A DNA stretch of 51,555 nucleotides from Gemmatimonadota bacterium (GTDB lineage Bacteria > Gemmatimonadota > Gemmatimonadetes > Gemmatimonadales > Gemmatimonadaceae). The notes under the pieces are model-generated. The model was not told where the DNA came from. It made no database searches and saw nothing but the letters and a program-made list of their open reading frames with translations. The translations under genes and the position numbers were made by a program. Of this stretch, positions 1 through 9,057 are shown one piece after another (position 1 is the stretch's first letter; every line of letters starts with the position of its first letter). The DNA lies in contig JAPLKT010000025.1 of the NCBI GenBank assembly GCA_026387895.1, forward strand, positions 1 through 51,555, read 5' to 3'.

Positions 1-62
1 TGGATGCCATCTACTCTATACCCAAGCAGCCATTAAAACAAAAATCACCCGCAGTTGTCATC

Positions 63-941
63 ATGCACTCAACTGGTGGCGATCGAGATGCCGCCGCTTG
101 GGCCCCGCCTTCGGAAGCAGAGATTCCCAACGATTCGCTCGGTGCCTCGATCCGCCGTGGGCTCGCCTTGCTCCGATTTACTCCCGAGAGTCTGCCGACG
201 TATGCGACGTCGAACCTGCGCTGCACGAGCTGTCACCAGCTCGACGGGCGCAAAGCGACGTCCGCGCCGCTCACGGGCGCGCATGCGCGGTTCCCCAAGT
301 ATCTGACGCGATCGGGCGCTGTGATCGCACTCGCGGATCGTGTGAACTATTGCTTCACCCGTTCGCTGGCGGGGAATGCGATTCCCTCGGATAGCCGCGA
401 GATGGAAGACATTCTCGCCTACCTGGCGTTCATCAGTAAAGGTGTGCCCATCGGCGCCAAGGTGATGGGGGCTGACGGGCTGCTGGCAATGAAAGACTCG
501 CTCGCCGGCGATACCGCGCGCGGACGCGTCGTTTTTGAGACAAGTTGTGTGGTCTGCCATCAAAAGGACGGGGCCGGCTCCGGCGCGATTCCCTCACTCT
601 GGGGCGCCAAATCCTATTCGATTGGCGCGTCGATGGCACGGGTCGAGCGGGCGGCGAGCTTTATTTGGCACAACATGCCGCAGACCGCGCCTGGCTCGCT
701 CACCACCCAGCAAGCCTTCGACGTTGCGGCGTTCATCAACTCGCACGAACGTCCTGACTCGCCGGGCAAGGACGGCGACTGGCCCATTGGCGGTGCGCCG
801 CGCGATGTGCCCTATGCCACGAAGGGACATGCCGCGTTCAACCCACCCGCGCGACTCGTGCCGCGCGGCAACCCACAGGGTGCGCTCGTGCCCGCGCCCA
901 CTCGTATCGGGCGCACTTCCCGAGGAGCTGCCCATGACTGA
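63..941 (+). CDS. Di-haem c-type cytochrome (TsdA/SoxA-like), possibly 5'-truncated
   Basis: Periplasmic electron-transfer protein with two haem c sites, CTSCH near residue 54 and CVVCH near residue 162, each followed by a cytochrome-c fold. The opening region (WAPPSEAEIP, then a RRG-LLxxTPE stretch) resembles the start of mature thiosulfate dehydrogenase/SoxA-type di-haem cytochromes, and MPQTAPGSL probably carries an axial Met. No signal peptide is visible from the ATG used. The frame stays open to the left edge of the window, so the true start may lie outside; the first 60 bases are AT-rich and look unlike the gene. The stop overlaps the start of the SoxC-like gene by 8 bp, indicating one operon. 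Haem binding is certain from the motifs; the TsdA/SoxA label is inference. Confidence 0.8.
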   Translation: MHSTGGDRDAAAWAPPSEAEIPNDSLGASIRRGLALLRFTPESLPTYATSNLRCTSCHQLDGRKATSAPLTGAHARFPKYLTRSGAVIALADRVNYCFTRSLAGNAIPSDSREMEDILAYLAFISKGVPIGAKVMGADGLLAMKDSLAGDTARGRVVFETSCVVCHQKDGAGSGAIPSLWGAKSYSIGASMARVERAASFIWHNMPQTAPGSLTTQQAFDVAAFINSHERPDSPGKDGDWPIGGAPRDVPYATKGHAAFNPPARLVPRGNPQGALVPAPTRIGRTSRGAAHD

Positions 942-2223
942 TCCGGAGTCGAAGGAAGGCGCCGCACTCACGCGCCGCGACCTGCTGCGCGGTGCAGCGG
1001 TCGCCGGTGGCGCCGCGTTGGTCGGCATCCCTGCGGTCGCGCGATCGCAGGCACAGGCCTTGGCGCCCGTAGTGCCGCCCTTAGTGCCGCAGGTGCTGCC
1101 GCCGATCCCCGCGGACGCCACGAAACTGCTGGGTACGCCGACGTCGCCGGTGGGCACTCGCTCCCGATTCGTGACGGCATCGCGCGCACCGACGGGCGAA
1201 GTGACCGGGACGTCGTTCACACCGTTGCAGGATCTGACGGGGACCATCACGCCGTCGGATTTGCACTTCGAGCGACACCACGCCGGCATTCCGCTGCTGG
1301 ATCCCGCGCGGCACACGCTCACGGTGCACGGCATGGTGGATCGCCCCATGGCGTTTACGGTGGACGAGCTGCGGCGCTTCCCGCAGGTGACGCGGGTCCA
1401 TTTTGTGGAGTGCTCAGGCAATGGACGGGGTGCCTACCGCGATCCGAAGCCTGAACTCACACCGCAGAAGATTGCCGGGATGACCAGCAACTCCGAGTGG
1501 ACCGGTGTTCGACTGGCCGACATTATGAAAGAGGTGGGTGCGCAAGCATCAGCGCAGTGGTTCCTCGCCGAAGGGGGCGATGCCTGCCTGCTCGCGCGGA
1601 GCATCCCAATGCCCAAGGCATTTGACGATGCGTTGGTTGTGTGGGCGCAGAATGGCGAACCGTTGCGTCCCGAACAGGGCTATCCCATGCGATTGCTCCT
1701 ACCGGGCTACGAAGGGAACGCGAACGTGAAATGGTTGCGCCGCCTTGAAGTGGGGATGCGGCCGTGGATGACCCGATGGGAGACGGCGAAGTACACCGAT
1801 CCGCTCCCGGGTGGCATTGCGCGTCAGTTCAGTTTCGAGATGGATGCCAAATCGGTGATTACGTCACCGTGCGCGCCGCGCACGATCACGAAGGGGTGGA
1901 ACCCGATCAGCGGGCTTGCCTGGAGTGGTCGCGGTCGCATTACGAAGGTCGAGGTCAGTACCGATAACGGCAAAAGCTGGCGCGAGGCCGAGTTGCAGGG
2001 GCCGTCGCTCCCCAAGGCGCATGTGCGCTTCGCGTATATGTGGGAGTGGAAGGGAAGCGAACAGGTGCTGCTCTCTCGCGCAACCGACGAGACGGGCTAC
2101 GTACAACCCACTCGTGCGAAGCTTATTGAAGTGCGTGGGAAGGGAACGGACTATCATTTCAATCCGATCTATGGTTGGCGAATTGCCACCGACGGCGCCA
2201 TCACCTTCCACGGGGAGAGCTGA
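934..2223 (+). CDS. soxC: Sulfite/sulfane dehydrogenase molybdopterin subunit, SoxC-type
   Basis: Molybdenum-cofactor enzyme of the sulfite oxidase family, expected to oxidise sulfite or protein-bound sulfane sulfur in the periplasm together with a SoxD cytochrome. A Tat-type leader (TRRDLLRG, residues 13-20) is followed by a hydrophobic stretch. The cofactor-ligating Cys lies in VECSGNGRGAY (Cys160), and the central domain and the C-terminal dimerisation domain (from about residue 320) both follow. The ATG at 934 is chosen because a GAGGAG ribosome-binding site sits just upstream and the Tat leader then starts correctly; the longer in-frame extension is shadow sequence over the upstream gene. 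It lies between two c-type cytochromes, which fits a Sox operon. The family is secure; SoxC rather than another sulfite dehydrogenase rests mainly on the neighbouring SoxD-like gene. Confidence 0.88.
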   Translation: MTDPESKEGAALTRRDLLRGAAVAGGAALVGIPAVARSQAQALAPVVPPLVPQVLPPIPADATKLLGTPTSPVGTRSRFVTASRAPTGEVTGTSFTPLQDLTGTITPSDLHFERHHAGIPLLDPARHTLTVHGMVDRPMAFTVDELRRFPQVTRVHFVECSGNGRGAYRDPKPELTPQKIAGMTSNSEWTGVRLADIMKEVGAQASAQWFLAEGGDACLLARSIPMPKAFDDALVVWAQNGEPLRPEQGYPMRLLLPGYEGNANVKWLRRLEVGMRPWMTRWETAKYTDPLPGGIARQFSFEMDAKSVITSPCAPRTITKGWNPISGLAWSGRGRITKVEVSTDNGKSWREAELQGPSLPKAHVRFAYMWEWKGSEQVLLSRATDETGYVQPTRAKLIEVRGKGTDYHFNPIYGWRIATDGAITFHGES

Positions 2224-2225
2224 GC

Positions 2226-2822
2226 ATGCGCGCGATTCAGAGCTGCAGTCTCCGCGTTCGTGTGTTACCGGCAGCGCTCCTCGTACTTGCCGCGTGCGGT
2301 GGAAAGCCGGGCGGCGACACACCAGCTCGCTACGGCATTGGCCGCGCGGCCACGACGCAAGAGATCGCCGCCATCGACATCGATGTGGGTCCCGACGGCG
2401 CGGGACTGCCCGCGGGCAAAGGGAGTGTGAGTGACGGCGCGGCGATCTACGCCACAAAATGCGCGCAGTGCCATGGCCAAAAGGGCGAAGGCATGCCCCC
2501 CGCGTATCCGGCGATGGTCGGCCGTGATTCCGCGGGTGAAAAATTTGGGTTCGCCAAGGACGCCAAGATTGCGAAGACGATCGGCAACTACTGGTCCAAC
2601 GCGACCACGGTGTTCGACTACATCCGACGCGCGATGCCGCACACCGCGCCGGGCTCGCTGACCAACGATGAGGTCTACGCCCTCACCGCGCATTTGCTCT
2701 CGGCCAATGGGTTGCTTCCCGCCACGGCGACGCTCGATTCCGCCTCGCTCATGCAGGTGAAGATGCCTGCGGCCGGACATTTCGTGCCCGACAATCGACG
2801 CGGCGGCGGCACCATCCGCTGA
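2226..2822 (+). CDS. soxD: SoxD-like mono-haem cytochrome c lipoprotein
   Basis: Electron-accepting partner expected for the SoxC-type enzyme encoded just upstream (2 bp gap after the soxC stop). The 198-aa product has a lipoprotein signal ending LVLAAC (lipid-attached Cys24). The stretch YGIGRAATTQEIAAIDIDV is typical of SoxD cytochromes, and the haem site CAQCH covers residues 79-83. An axial Met is likely in AMPHTAPGSL. The start at 2226 gives a clean lipoprotein leader, whereas the upstream in-frame extension runs over soxC. The lipid anchor suggests the complex is held at the membrane. A strong hairpin follows the stop. No other sox genes are visible in the window, so the rest of the operon must lie to the left or elsewhere. 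Confidence 0.82.
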   Translation: MRAIQSCSLRVRVLPAALLVLAACGGKPGGDTPARYGIGRAATTQEIAAIDIDVGPDGAGLPAGKGSVSDGAAIYATKCAQCHGQKGEGMPPAYPAMVGRDSAGEKFGFAKDAKIAKTIGNYWSNATTVFDYIRRAMPHTAPGSLTNDEVYALTAHLLSANGLLPATATLDSASLMQVKMPAAGHFVPDNRRGGGTIR

Positions 2823-2840
2823 GGGCGGTCCGGGATGCAC

Positions 2841-2874
2841 GAAGGGGCGGCTCCGTCACCGGAGCCGCCCCTTC
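2841..2874. terminator. Bidirectional hairpin terminator
   Basis: A perfect 15-bp stem (GAAGGGGCGGCTCCG with its complement) and a 4-nt loop TCAC sit between the converging soxD-like gene and the beta-barrel gene. There is no strong T-run on the plus side, so it may act for both directions or with Rho. Confidence 0.75.
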
Positions 2875-2889
2875 GTCGTGCGAAGCACC

Positions 2890-3678
2890 TCACCAGCCAA
2901 CGCGACGGCCGAAGATCACCTTCAGGATGTTGTGGTCACCGCTGCCGGCGGCCAGCACGCCGTAGCCGACGTTCAGTTCCCACTCTGGTCCGAGGTCGAA
3001 GTCGAGCGTCGGATAAATCATGTGCGACTGGTCGGCCGCGGCAGCCATCCGCTTGAGCGAACCGGTGCCGCCAAAATATTCGATCCCCGCGGAGATCTTA
3101 TCGTTGAGCTCCCACTGGAGCTTCACTGCGGGCGCGAACATCATCCCGTCGAGTCCTTTGCCAGCGTCTGGCCCTTTGACCGACCAGCCGATGGTTGGGT
3201 TGATCGACCAGTAGAACTTGCCGATGGTTTGATCGATAATCGGACGGAACTCCACACCTAGCTCGCTGTCATCGAACGCCTTGTTCGTGGGGCCGAACTC
3301 CGTCGACAGACTCAGCCCGACCGGGAGCTTCCATGACTCCGGCGCGCGGATGCGCGGACGAATATGCGTGCCCACAAACCGATAGCCGTCGGAGCCGCGA
3401 GCGCTGGTAAAGACATAGAAGCCGACTTCGAAGATGTCGCTGAAGCCGTGCGTGATCTCCAGCGTCTCGTGGAAGGCGCCGTTGGTGGCGAGCAAGCTTC
3501 CCGTGCGGGCGGTGCTCCCCGATCCGGTGAAGTTGCTGTGGAGCTCAAAGACCGTGGTCCCCTTCTTGGTGGTTTCAGAGGGGTAGACCTGGATCTCATA
3601 GTTTTCCTGTGCGGCGGCTAGGGCCGGCAAGGCACAGGACAGGGCGAGCGCAAAACGCGCAACGGTAAGAATTCGCAT
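2890..3678 (-). CDS. Probable outer-membrane beta-barrel protein
   Basis: A 262-aa exported protein of unrecognised specific function. The ATG at 3678 gives a clear signal peptide (MRILTVARFALALSCALPALAAAQ); an in-frame extension to 3795 has no such feature and is not used. The mature part shows alternating short polar/hydrophobic segments with many aromatic ends (FEVGFYVFTSARG, YRFVGTHIRPRIR, KLQWELNDKISAGIEYFGG) and ends in an aromatic residue (RRVGW), as expected for barrel strands. The pattern recalls the phenol-degradation MetA-like / transporter-type barrel families, but that is only a resemblance. It is monocistronic and faces the sox operon across a shared terminator. Confidence 0.65.
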   Translation of the reverse strand: MRILTVARFALALSCALPALAAAQENYEIQVYPSETTKKGTTVFELHSNFTGSGSTARTGSLLATNGAFHETLEITHGFSDIFEVGFYVFTSARGSDGYRFVGTHIRPRIRAPESWKLPVGLSLSTEFGPTNKAFDDSELGVEFRPIIDQTIGKFYWSINPTIGWSVKGPDAGKGLDGMMFAPAVKLQWELNDKISAGIEYFGGTGSLKRMAAAADQSHMIYPTLDFDLGPEWELNVGYGVLAAGSGDHNILKVIFGRRVGW

Positions 3679-3820
3679 GCCAAAAGATACGCAGTGGCCG
3701 CGACAGCGGGAGGGACTAAAATCAGTATCATCCGTTCGTCGAGCGGGTTGGCCGGGGCATGCGGCCCCGGGGCGCGATTCGTACATCGCGAACACGGGGC
3801 ACCATGATATCTTTTAGAGA

Positions 3821-5023
3821 ATGCTAACTCCGCCATCGGGACCGACTACACCAGGGGCGTTCGCCTCCTCATCGTCCGCAGCGGCTGGAACGCTGCCGAC
3901 GCCGGAGCTGGTGCCCGTCGACGAACAGGTGACCGGCCTCGCGATTTGGGCGGTGGTGTTCGCGGGCGGAATTGGATCCCGCTTCTGGCCGCTCAGCACA
4001 CCGACGCGCCCCAAACCGTTGCTCGCCCTGGTCACCGGTCGGACCCTGCTCGAGGACACCGTCGGGCGCCTGCAGCCGCTGATTCCCCCTGAGCGCGTGC
4101 TCGTCGTCACGAGCGCCGACATCGCGCCGGCGATTCGTACCGCCATCCACGACGTGCCCGACGCGAACGTCCTGGTCGAGCCGCGCCCGCTCGGCACAGC
4201 GGCCGCGCTCGCGTGGGCGGCGCAGGAGATTGCACGTCGTGCGGGTCCGAACACGGCCTTTGTCGCACTGCACTGTGACCTCGCGATTGGATTCCCTGGC
4301 GTGTTCCGTGACATGATCCACCGCGCGGCCGCGGTGGCGCATCGCGAACGTGCGATTGTCGCCATCGGCGTCACGCCGACGCGCGCGGATCCGCATTTTG
4401 GCTACCTCCGGACTGGGGCATTGCTCGACGCCGACGCGCCGCTCGATCGTGGCGGGTCGGCCATCGTCGACGGGTTCGAAGAAAAACCCGATGCAGCGCG
4501 CGCGGCCGAGTTGATTGCGCAAGACGCGCGCTGGCACTCGGGGGCCTTCGTCGCCGATGCACAGACGGCACTGGCGCAACTCGCGCGCTACACACCAGAA
4601 ATTGCATCGGGACTCGACCAACTCGCGCACGGCGATGTCGACGGATGGGTCGCCCGTCTTGGCGACTCTGTGTCGATTGAGCGCGGCCTGCTGGAACGCG
4701 TCGAGCGACTGCTTGTGGTCAGTGGGGACGTCGCGTGGGACGACATCGGCACCTGGGCGAGTCTCCGGCGCGCGCGGGATCTCGACGACGACGGCAATGG
4801 GGCGCTTGGGCGCGTCTCCTTCGTGGACAGCGAGAACAATATTGTGCACGCCGAAGGGGGCACGGTGGTCCTCTACGGGGTCGAACGGCTCCTCGTCGTG
4901 ACGCTCCCCGGGCTGACCTTCGTCACGACGCTCGATCGCGCCAATGATCTCAAGCCGTTGCTCGACGCGCTGCCGGGGAGCGTCAGGATTCACCCAGGGG
5001 TGACGGTTCAGCGAGAGGGGTAG
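3821..5023 (+). CDS. manC: Mannose-1-phosphate guanylyltransferase
   Basis: Predicted to make GDP-mannose from GTP and mannose-1-phosphate, supplying polysaccharide and glycan synthesis in the cytoplasm. The nucleotidyltransferase signature VVFAGGIGSRFWPLST with PTRPKPLL follows about 45 residues into the protein, and the substrate-site region DPHFGYLRTG and VDGFEEKP are both present. A hexapeptide-like C-terminal end replaces the cupin isomerase half, so this is the mono-functional type (about 350-400 aa) rather than the fused ManC/AlgA form. The N-terminal roughly 40 residues are low-complexity (SSSSAAAG) and not part of the enzyme core; a later start is possible, but the ATG at 3821 is preceded by a weak TAGAGA site. 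Confidence 0.88.
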   Translation: MLTPPSGPTTPGAFASSSSAAAGTLPTPELVPVDEQVTGLAIWAVVFAGGIGSRFWPLSTPTRPKPLLALVTGRTLLEDTVGRLQPLIPPERVLVVTSADIAPAIRTAIHDVPDANVLVEPRPLGTAAALAWAAQEIARRAGPNTAFVALHCDLAIGFPGVFRDMIHRAAAVAHRERAIVAIGVTPTRADPHFGYLRTGALLDADAPLDRGGSAIVDGFEEKPDAARAAELIAQDARWHSGAFVADAQTALAQLARYTPEIASGLDQLAHGDVDGWVARLGDSVSIERGLLERVERLLVVSGDVAWDDIGTWASLRRARDLDDDGNGALGRVSFVDSENNIVHAEGGTVVLYGVERLLVVTLPGLTFVTTLDRANDLKPLLDALPGSVRIHPGVTVQREG

Positions 5024-5130
5024 CAGAACTCGAAATCGGTCCGCTATATTTATGAATAATCAATGAATATTGCGGAGATATTTGCGTCACGACTGGCGGA
5101 AATGTCGATGTGCTCAGCCTCAGGAGCTCG

Positions 5131-7272
5131 ATGCCGAATCTACGTGCAACCTTCGCAGCGTGCCTTGCCATCGCGGGGTTCGCGCCCGCGCTCGTCTTGG
5201 CGCAGCAGGTCGGACGCGACACCGCCACGCTGGCGCCCGTGACCGTCACCGGGGGGCGTATCACGACCCCGCTGTTCAAGACGCCACTCGCCGTCACACA
5301 ACTTCAGAAATCGGAATGGGCCGGGAAATCTGGCTACGCGATCAGCGATGCCCTGTCGCTGGTGCCGGGCGTTCTGGCGCAATCGCGCTATGGCTCCGGC
5401 GACGTGCGGCTGACCATCCGCGGCTTTGGCTCGCGCGGAGCAGGTGATCGTTCCAACTCGGGGACTTCGCGCGGCGTCCGTGTGCTGTTGAACGGCATCC
5501 CTGAGACCGAGCCCGATGGTCGCACCAGTTTTGACGCACTCGATTTAGCGACGGTGTCGCGCATCGAGGTCGTCCGCTCAAATGCGTCGGCGCTGTGGGG
5601 CAACGCGGCGGGCGGCGTGGTGAACTTCACCACCGTACCTGATTTCACGCACGACTTCCTGTCGCCAACGCTGCAGTACGGCACCTTCGGACTCAAGCGG
5701 GCCTCGCTTGGGACGGGTATGCTCGTGGGGCAGGGGAAGCTCTACGCAACCGCGGTGAGTACGACATTCGACGGGTGGCGCACGAACTCACAGGGCGACC
5801 GAACGCTGCTTGACGGCGGGGTCGTCACACCGATTGACAAGAACACAGATTTCGCCGCGTATCTCACGATGACGCGCAACAGATTCAACGTGCCGGGCCC
5901 GCTGTCGATGGCGCAGGTGGACGCGGACCCGCAGCAGGCGAACGCTACCTATCTCTCTCGTCGTGAACGTCGTGACAACGTGGTCGGCCGTCTCGGTCTC
6001 ACGCTCGACCATCGGTTCGCAGGCGACCAGGGAATCAGTGCGATGTTGTTCATGACACCCAAGTACCTCCAGCGATCGGAGCGCGGCACGTATCGCGATT
6101 TCAATCGGTATCATCTCGGCGGCAACGCCGTGTACCGCACCGCAACCGATTTTGGCGACGGGATGAAGGGGACCCTGTCGATCGGGACTGATGTCGCGTA
6201 TCAGGATGGGGCCATTCTCTTCTACGGACTCAGCGCCGCTGGGACGCGCGCCTCCAACCTCACCGATAACAAGCGGGAGGGCGCCAACAATTTCGGACTG
6301 TTCCTCAATCAGGACGTGGACCTCGGCGCCAAGTGGAGTGCGAGCCTCGGCGCGCGGTACGATGCGATTACCTACACGTACACCAGCAACGTGACGCTGA
6401 AGCTGAACACCACCAAAGGCTTCACGGGCGTGACGCCAAAGATCGGACTCAACTATCGATTCTCCTCGACGCACAGTCTGTATGCGAGCATCGGTGGCGG
6501 TGTCGAGGTTCCGGCGGGGAACGAGACGGATCCGTCGAGCGCATTCGGCCAGGATACCGTCACCAACATCAATCCGCTGCTCGAACCTGTTCGGTCGTTC
6601 ACGTACGAAGTCGGAACGCGTCAGGTGCTCGCGCTTGGTCACGGGTTCTTCAAATCGGTCACGTACGATGCGGCCGCCTTCTGGACCAATGTGACCAACG
6701 AGATTGTCCCGTACCGCGGTGGGCGTTTTTACTTCACCGCTGGGCAGGCGCGTCGTTCAGGTGCCGAACTCGGCGCGACGATCCAAGCCGAGGGCGGATG
6801 GTCGCTGGCGACCGCACTTACGTTCATGAGCGCCAAGTACACCAGCTATGTGGTGGACTCTGTGCATTACGGAAAGCCCGGAAAAATGGCGGACTATTCC
6901 GGGAAGAACGTCGTCGGCATTCCTTCTGTGCTGACGAACGCGACTTTGGGCTGGGCACCGCAAGCGCTGAATGGACTGCGAGTCCAGTTGGGATTGCAGC
7001 ACACCAGTGACTACACGGTGGACGATGCCAACAGCGTCAATGTTCCGGCGGCCACTGTGTTCAATGTCGGGCTCGTGAGTGAGCGTCCGTGGGTGCTTGG
7101 CGACGGCAAGCTCGGCCTCCGATCGTCATTCACCGTGCAGAACGCCACCGACAAACGCTTCATTGGCTCAGCGTTTTTGAATCCCGACGTCGTGGGCGGA
7201 ATCCCGGTTGCATTTGAGCCTGGCTTACCGCGACAGTTCGTGCTTTCATTTACGCTCGAGCGACTTCACTAG
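5131..7272 (+). CDS. TonB-dependent outer-membrane receptor
   Basis: Active-transport receptor of the outer membrane, 713 aa. A signal peptide ends in ALVLAQQ, followed by a TonB box-like stretch (DTATLAPVTVTGGR). The plug domain (roughly residues 35-165) carries the usual landmarks DALSLVPGVLAQSR, VRLTIRGFGSRG, IPETEPDGRTSFDALDL and IEVVRSNASALWGNAAGGVVNF. The rest is a 22-strand barrel region ending LPRQFVLSFTLERLH, with a terminal aromatic/hydrophobic strand. The ATG at 5131 is preceded by CAGGAG six bases upstream. The overall layout resembles PupB/FecA-like and FhuE-like siderophore receptors, but the substrate cannot be read from sequence. The upstream region is AT-rich (CTATATTTATGAATAATC) and likely contains the promoter; no Fur box was assigned. 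Confidence 0.88.
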   Translation: MPNLRATFAACLAIAGFAPALVLAQQVGRDTATLAPVTVTGGRITTPLFKTPLAVTQLQKSEWAGKSGYAISDALSLVPGVLAQSRYGSGDVRLTIRGFGSRGAGDRSNSGTSRGVRVLLNGIPETEPDGRTSFDALDLATVSRIEVVRSNASALWGNAAGGVVNFTTVPDFTHDFLSPTLQYGTFGLKRASLGTGMLVGQGKLYATAVSTTFDGWRTNSQGDRTLLDGGVVTPIDKNTDFAAYLTMTRNRFNVPGPLSMAQVDADPQQANATYLSRRERRDNVVGRLGLTLDHRFAGDQGISAMLFMTPKYLQRSERGTYRDFNRYHLGGNAVYRTATDFGDGMKGTLSIGTDVAYQDGAILFYGLSAAGTRASNLTDNKREGANNFGLFLNQDVDLGAKWSASLGARYDAITYTYTSNVTLKLNTTKGFTGVTPKIGLNYRFSSTHSLYASIGGGVEVPAGNETDPSSAFGQDTVTNINPLLEPVRSFTYEVGTRQVLALGHGFFKSVTYDAAAFWTNVTNEIVPYRGGRFYFTAGQARRSGAELGATIQAEGGWSLATALTFMSAKYTSYVVDSVHYGKPGKMADYSGKNVVGIPSVLTNATLGWAPQALNGLRVQLGLQHTSDYTVDDANSVNVPAATVFNVGLVSERPWVLGDGKLGLRSSFTVQNATDKRFIGSAFLNPDVVGGIPVAFEPGLPRQFVLSFTLERLH

Positions 7273-7374
7273 CCGCGGGCGCCGCTCAGCTTGTAGCCTG
7301 AACGTGTTGGGGCGTATCTTGCGGTTGTCGCCGCGCGATACGCCCTTTCGCCTTCTGTGAGTTTAGCCTCCGTC

Positions 7375-7785
7375 ATGAGCCAGCGCTCCGCCTTATTCTA
7401 CCGCATCACCAACGGCATCCGCGTAACGGTGCGTCCGGTGTATCTGCAGGAACAGTCAATCCCGGAACAGCAGCAGTTCGTGTTCGCCTATTTCGTGCGC
7501 ATCGAGAACGTGGGCACGCGCGCGGCGCAGTTGCTGTCCCGTCGCTGGCGCATCCACGATTCGTTCGGCGAAGACAGCGAAGTCGCGGGCGACGGTGTGG
7601 TAGGGGAGCAGCCGTCGCTGGCCGTCGGTGGGGTGCACGAGTACCAGAGCTTTTGCGTGCTCAAATCGCCGAGCGGTCACATGGAAGGCGAATATCACTT
7701 CGTGCGCGACGACGACGAGCACTTTGACGCGGAGATTCCCCGCTTCACACTCGCCGCCGACGAATGGCTGGGCAAGCAAAACTGA
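7375..7785 (+). CDS. apaG: ApaG (DUF525) protein
   Basis: Small single-domain protein of the ApaG family, 136 aa, the usual length. Recognisable core: ITNGIRVTVRPVYL, FAYFVRIENVGTRAAQLLSRRWRI, and GVVGEQPSLAVGGVHEYQS with GHMEGEYHF near the end. ApaG is a fibronectin-type-III-like fold often linked to diadenosine tetraphosphate hydrolase genes; no apaH is nearby here. The ATG at 7375 is preferred over an upstream GTG at 7357. The next gene begins only a few bases after the stop, so the two are probably co-transcribed. The biochemical role of the family is not firmly established. Confidence 0.9.
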   Translation: MSQRSALFYRITNGIRVTVRPVYLQEQSIPEQQQFVFAYFVRIENVGTRAAQLLSRRWRIHDSFGEDSEVAGDGVVGEQPSLAVGGVHEYQSFCVLKSPSGHMEGEYHFVRDDDEHFDAEIPRFTLAADEWLGKQN

Positions 7786-7792
7786 TGCGCGT

Positions 7793-9025
7793 ATGGTCAC
7801 GCTGATGGCGGCTCAGCCCATTCGCGAGGCCGACATCGCCGCATGGCGGCGCGACACCCTGGGCTGTGCGCAGTGCACGCACTTGAACAGCGCCGGTGCC
7901 TCGCTCGTTCCGACACCGGTGCACGAGGCGGTGATTGGGCATCTCGAGTTAGAACGGCAAATCGGCGGCTACGAGGCGGCGGCCGCCGCCGCGCCGGGTA
8001 TCGGCCGGTGCTATGACGACATCGCGGAGCTGATTGGTGCGCGCTCGTCGGAGATCGCCGTGGTGTCGAGTGCCACCGCAGCATTCGCACAGGCGCTGTC
8101 GAGTGTGTCGTTTACCGCCGGCGACACGATTGTTACGACCAACGCCGACTACATCTCCAATCAGTTGATGTTCTTGTCGCTTGCGCAGCGGTTCGGCGTG
8201 CAGGTGATCCGCGCCGAGGATGATGCGCGGGGTGGGGTAGCGCTGGGGTCGCTCCGTACGCTCGTGCGCCGTCACGCGCCCAAGCTCGTGTCGCTCACTT
8301 GGATTCCCACGAACTCGGGGCTGGTGCAGCCGGCTGCTGACGTCGGCGCGATCTGTGCGGAGGCTGGCGTTCCGTATCTGCTCGATGCCTGTCAGGCGGT
8401 AGGGCAGCTTCCGATTGATGTGACGCAACTCCAGTGCGATTTTCTCGCCGCCACGGCGCGGAAGTTCTTGCGTGGTCCGCGAGGGATCGGGTTCCTGTAT
8501 GTGTCCGAGCGCATGCTTGCACGTGGAGCGCATCCGTTGTTCCTGGATATGCGCGGCGCGGCGTGGACGGCGAGTGACGTGTACGAACTCTTCGACGGTG
8601 CACGTCGATTCGAGCAGTGGGAACTCCCCTACGCTTTACTGCTCGGCATGGGTCGCGCGGCCCGCTACGCGATTGACGCGGGGGTGGAACGCACCGCCGG
8701 ACGGGCCCATGCCCTGGCCGAGAGCCTGCGTCATGATCTCGCGTCACTCGCGGGAGCTCGTGTGCTCGACGAGGGGACGCAGCGCTGTGCCATCGTCTCG
8801 CTCGCGGTGGACGGGCGTGAGGCGTCGTCCCTTATGCACGCGCTTCGCGCCCGGGGCATTCACACGACCGCCCAGTCGCGCGCCGACGCCGTTATCGACC
8901 TGAGCCGAAAAGTGGCGGAGTCGACCCTCCGGATTTCGCCGCACTATTTCAACACCACCGCGGAACTCGAGCTCTTCCGCGGCGCCCTGGTCGACCTAAT
9001 CAGCTCGCCAACGCACGAGATATAG
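7793..9025 (+). CDS. Class-V aminotransferase / cysteine-desulfurase-like PLP enzyme
   Basis: PLP-dependent enzyme of the class-V aminotransferase fold, about 410 aa. The cofactor Lys is in LAATARKFLRGPRGIGFLY, the PLP-phosphate and ring contacts fit THLNSAGASLVP near the N-terminus and YLLDACQAVGQLPIDV in the middle, and the C-terminal small domain follows. It resembles the SufS/isopenicillin-N-epimerase-like branch, but no desulfurase active-site Cys loop is evident, so a desulfurase role is not claimed. The ATG at 7793 is chosen by where homology begins; an ATG at 7805 is an alternative and neither has a strong ribosome-binding site. It follows apaG with a 7-bp gap. Confidence 0.85.
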   Translation: MVTLMAAQPIREADIAAWRRDTLGCAQCTHLNSAGASLVPTPVHEAVIGHLELERQIGGYEAAAAAAPGIGRCYDDIAELIGARSSEIAVVSSATAAFAQALSSVSFTAGDTIVTTNADYISNQLMFLSLAQRFGVQVIRAEDDARGGVALGSLRTLVRRHAPKLVSLTWIPTNSGLVQPAADVGAICAEAGVPYLLDACQAVGQLPIDVTQLQCDFLAATARKFLRGPRGIGFLYVSERMLARGAHPLFLDMRGAAWTASDVYELFDGARRFEQWELPYALLLGMGRAARYAIDAGVERTAGRAHALAESLRHDLASLAGARVLDEGTQRCAIVSLAVDGREASSLMHALRARGIHTTAQSRADAVIDLSRKVAESTLRISPHYFNTTAELELFRGALVDLISSPTHEI

Positions 9026-9057
9026 CCTCCCAGCGCGGCTCGGCGTAACTTCACCGG

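Noticed and set aside
5788-6642. 284-codon minus-strand frame inside the TonB receptor gene
   Set aside because: Arg-rich antisense shadow without any recognised motif.
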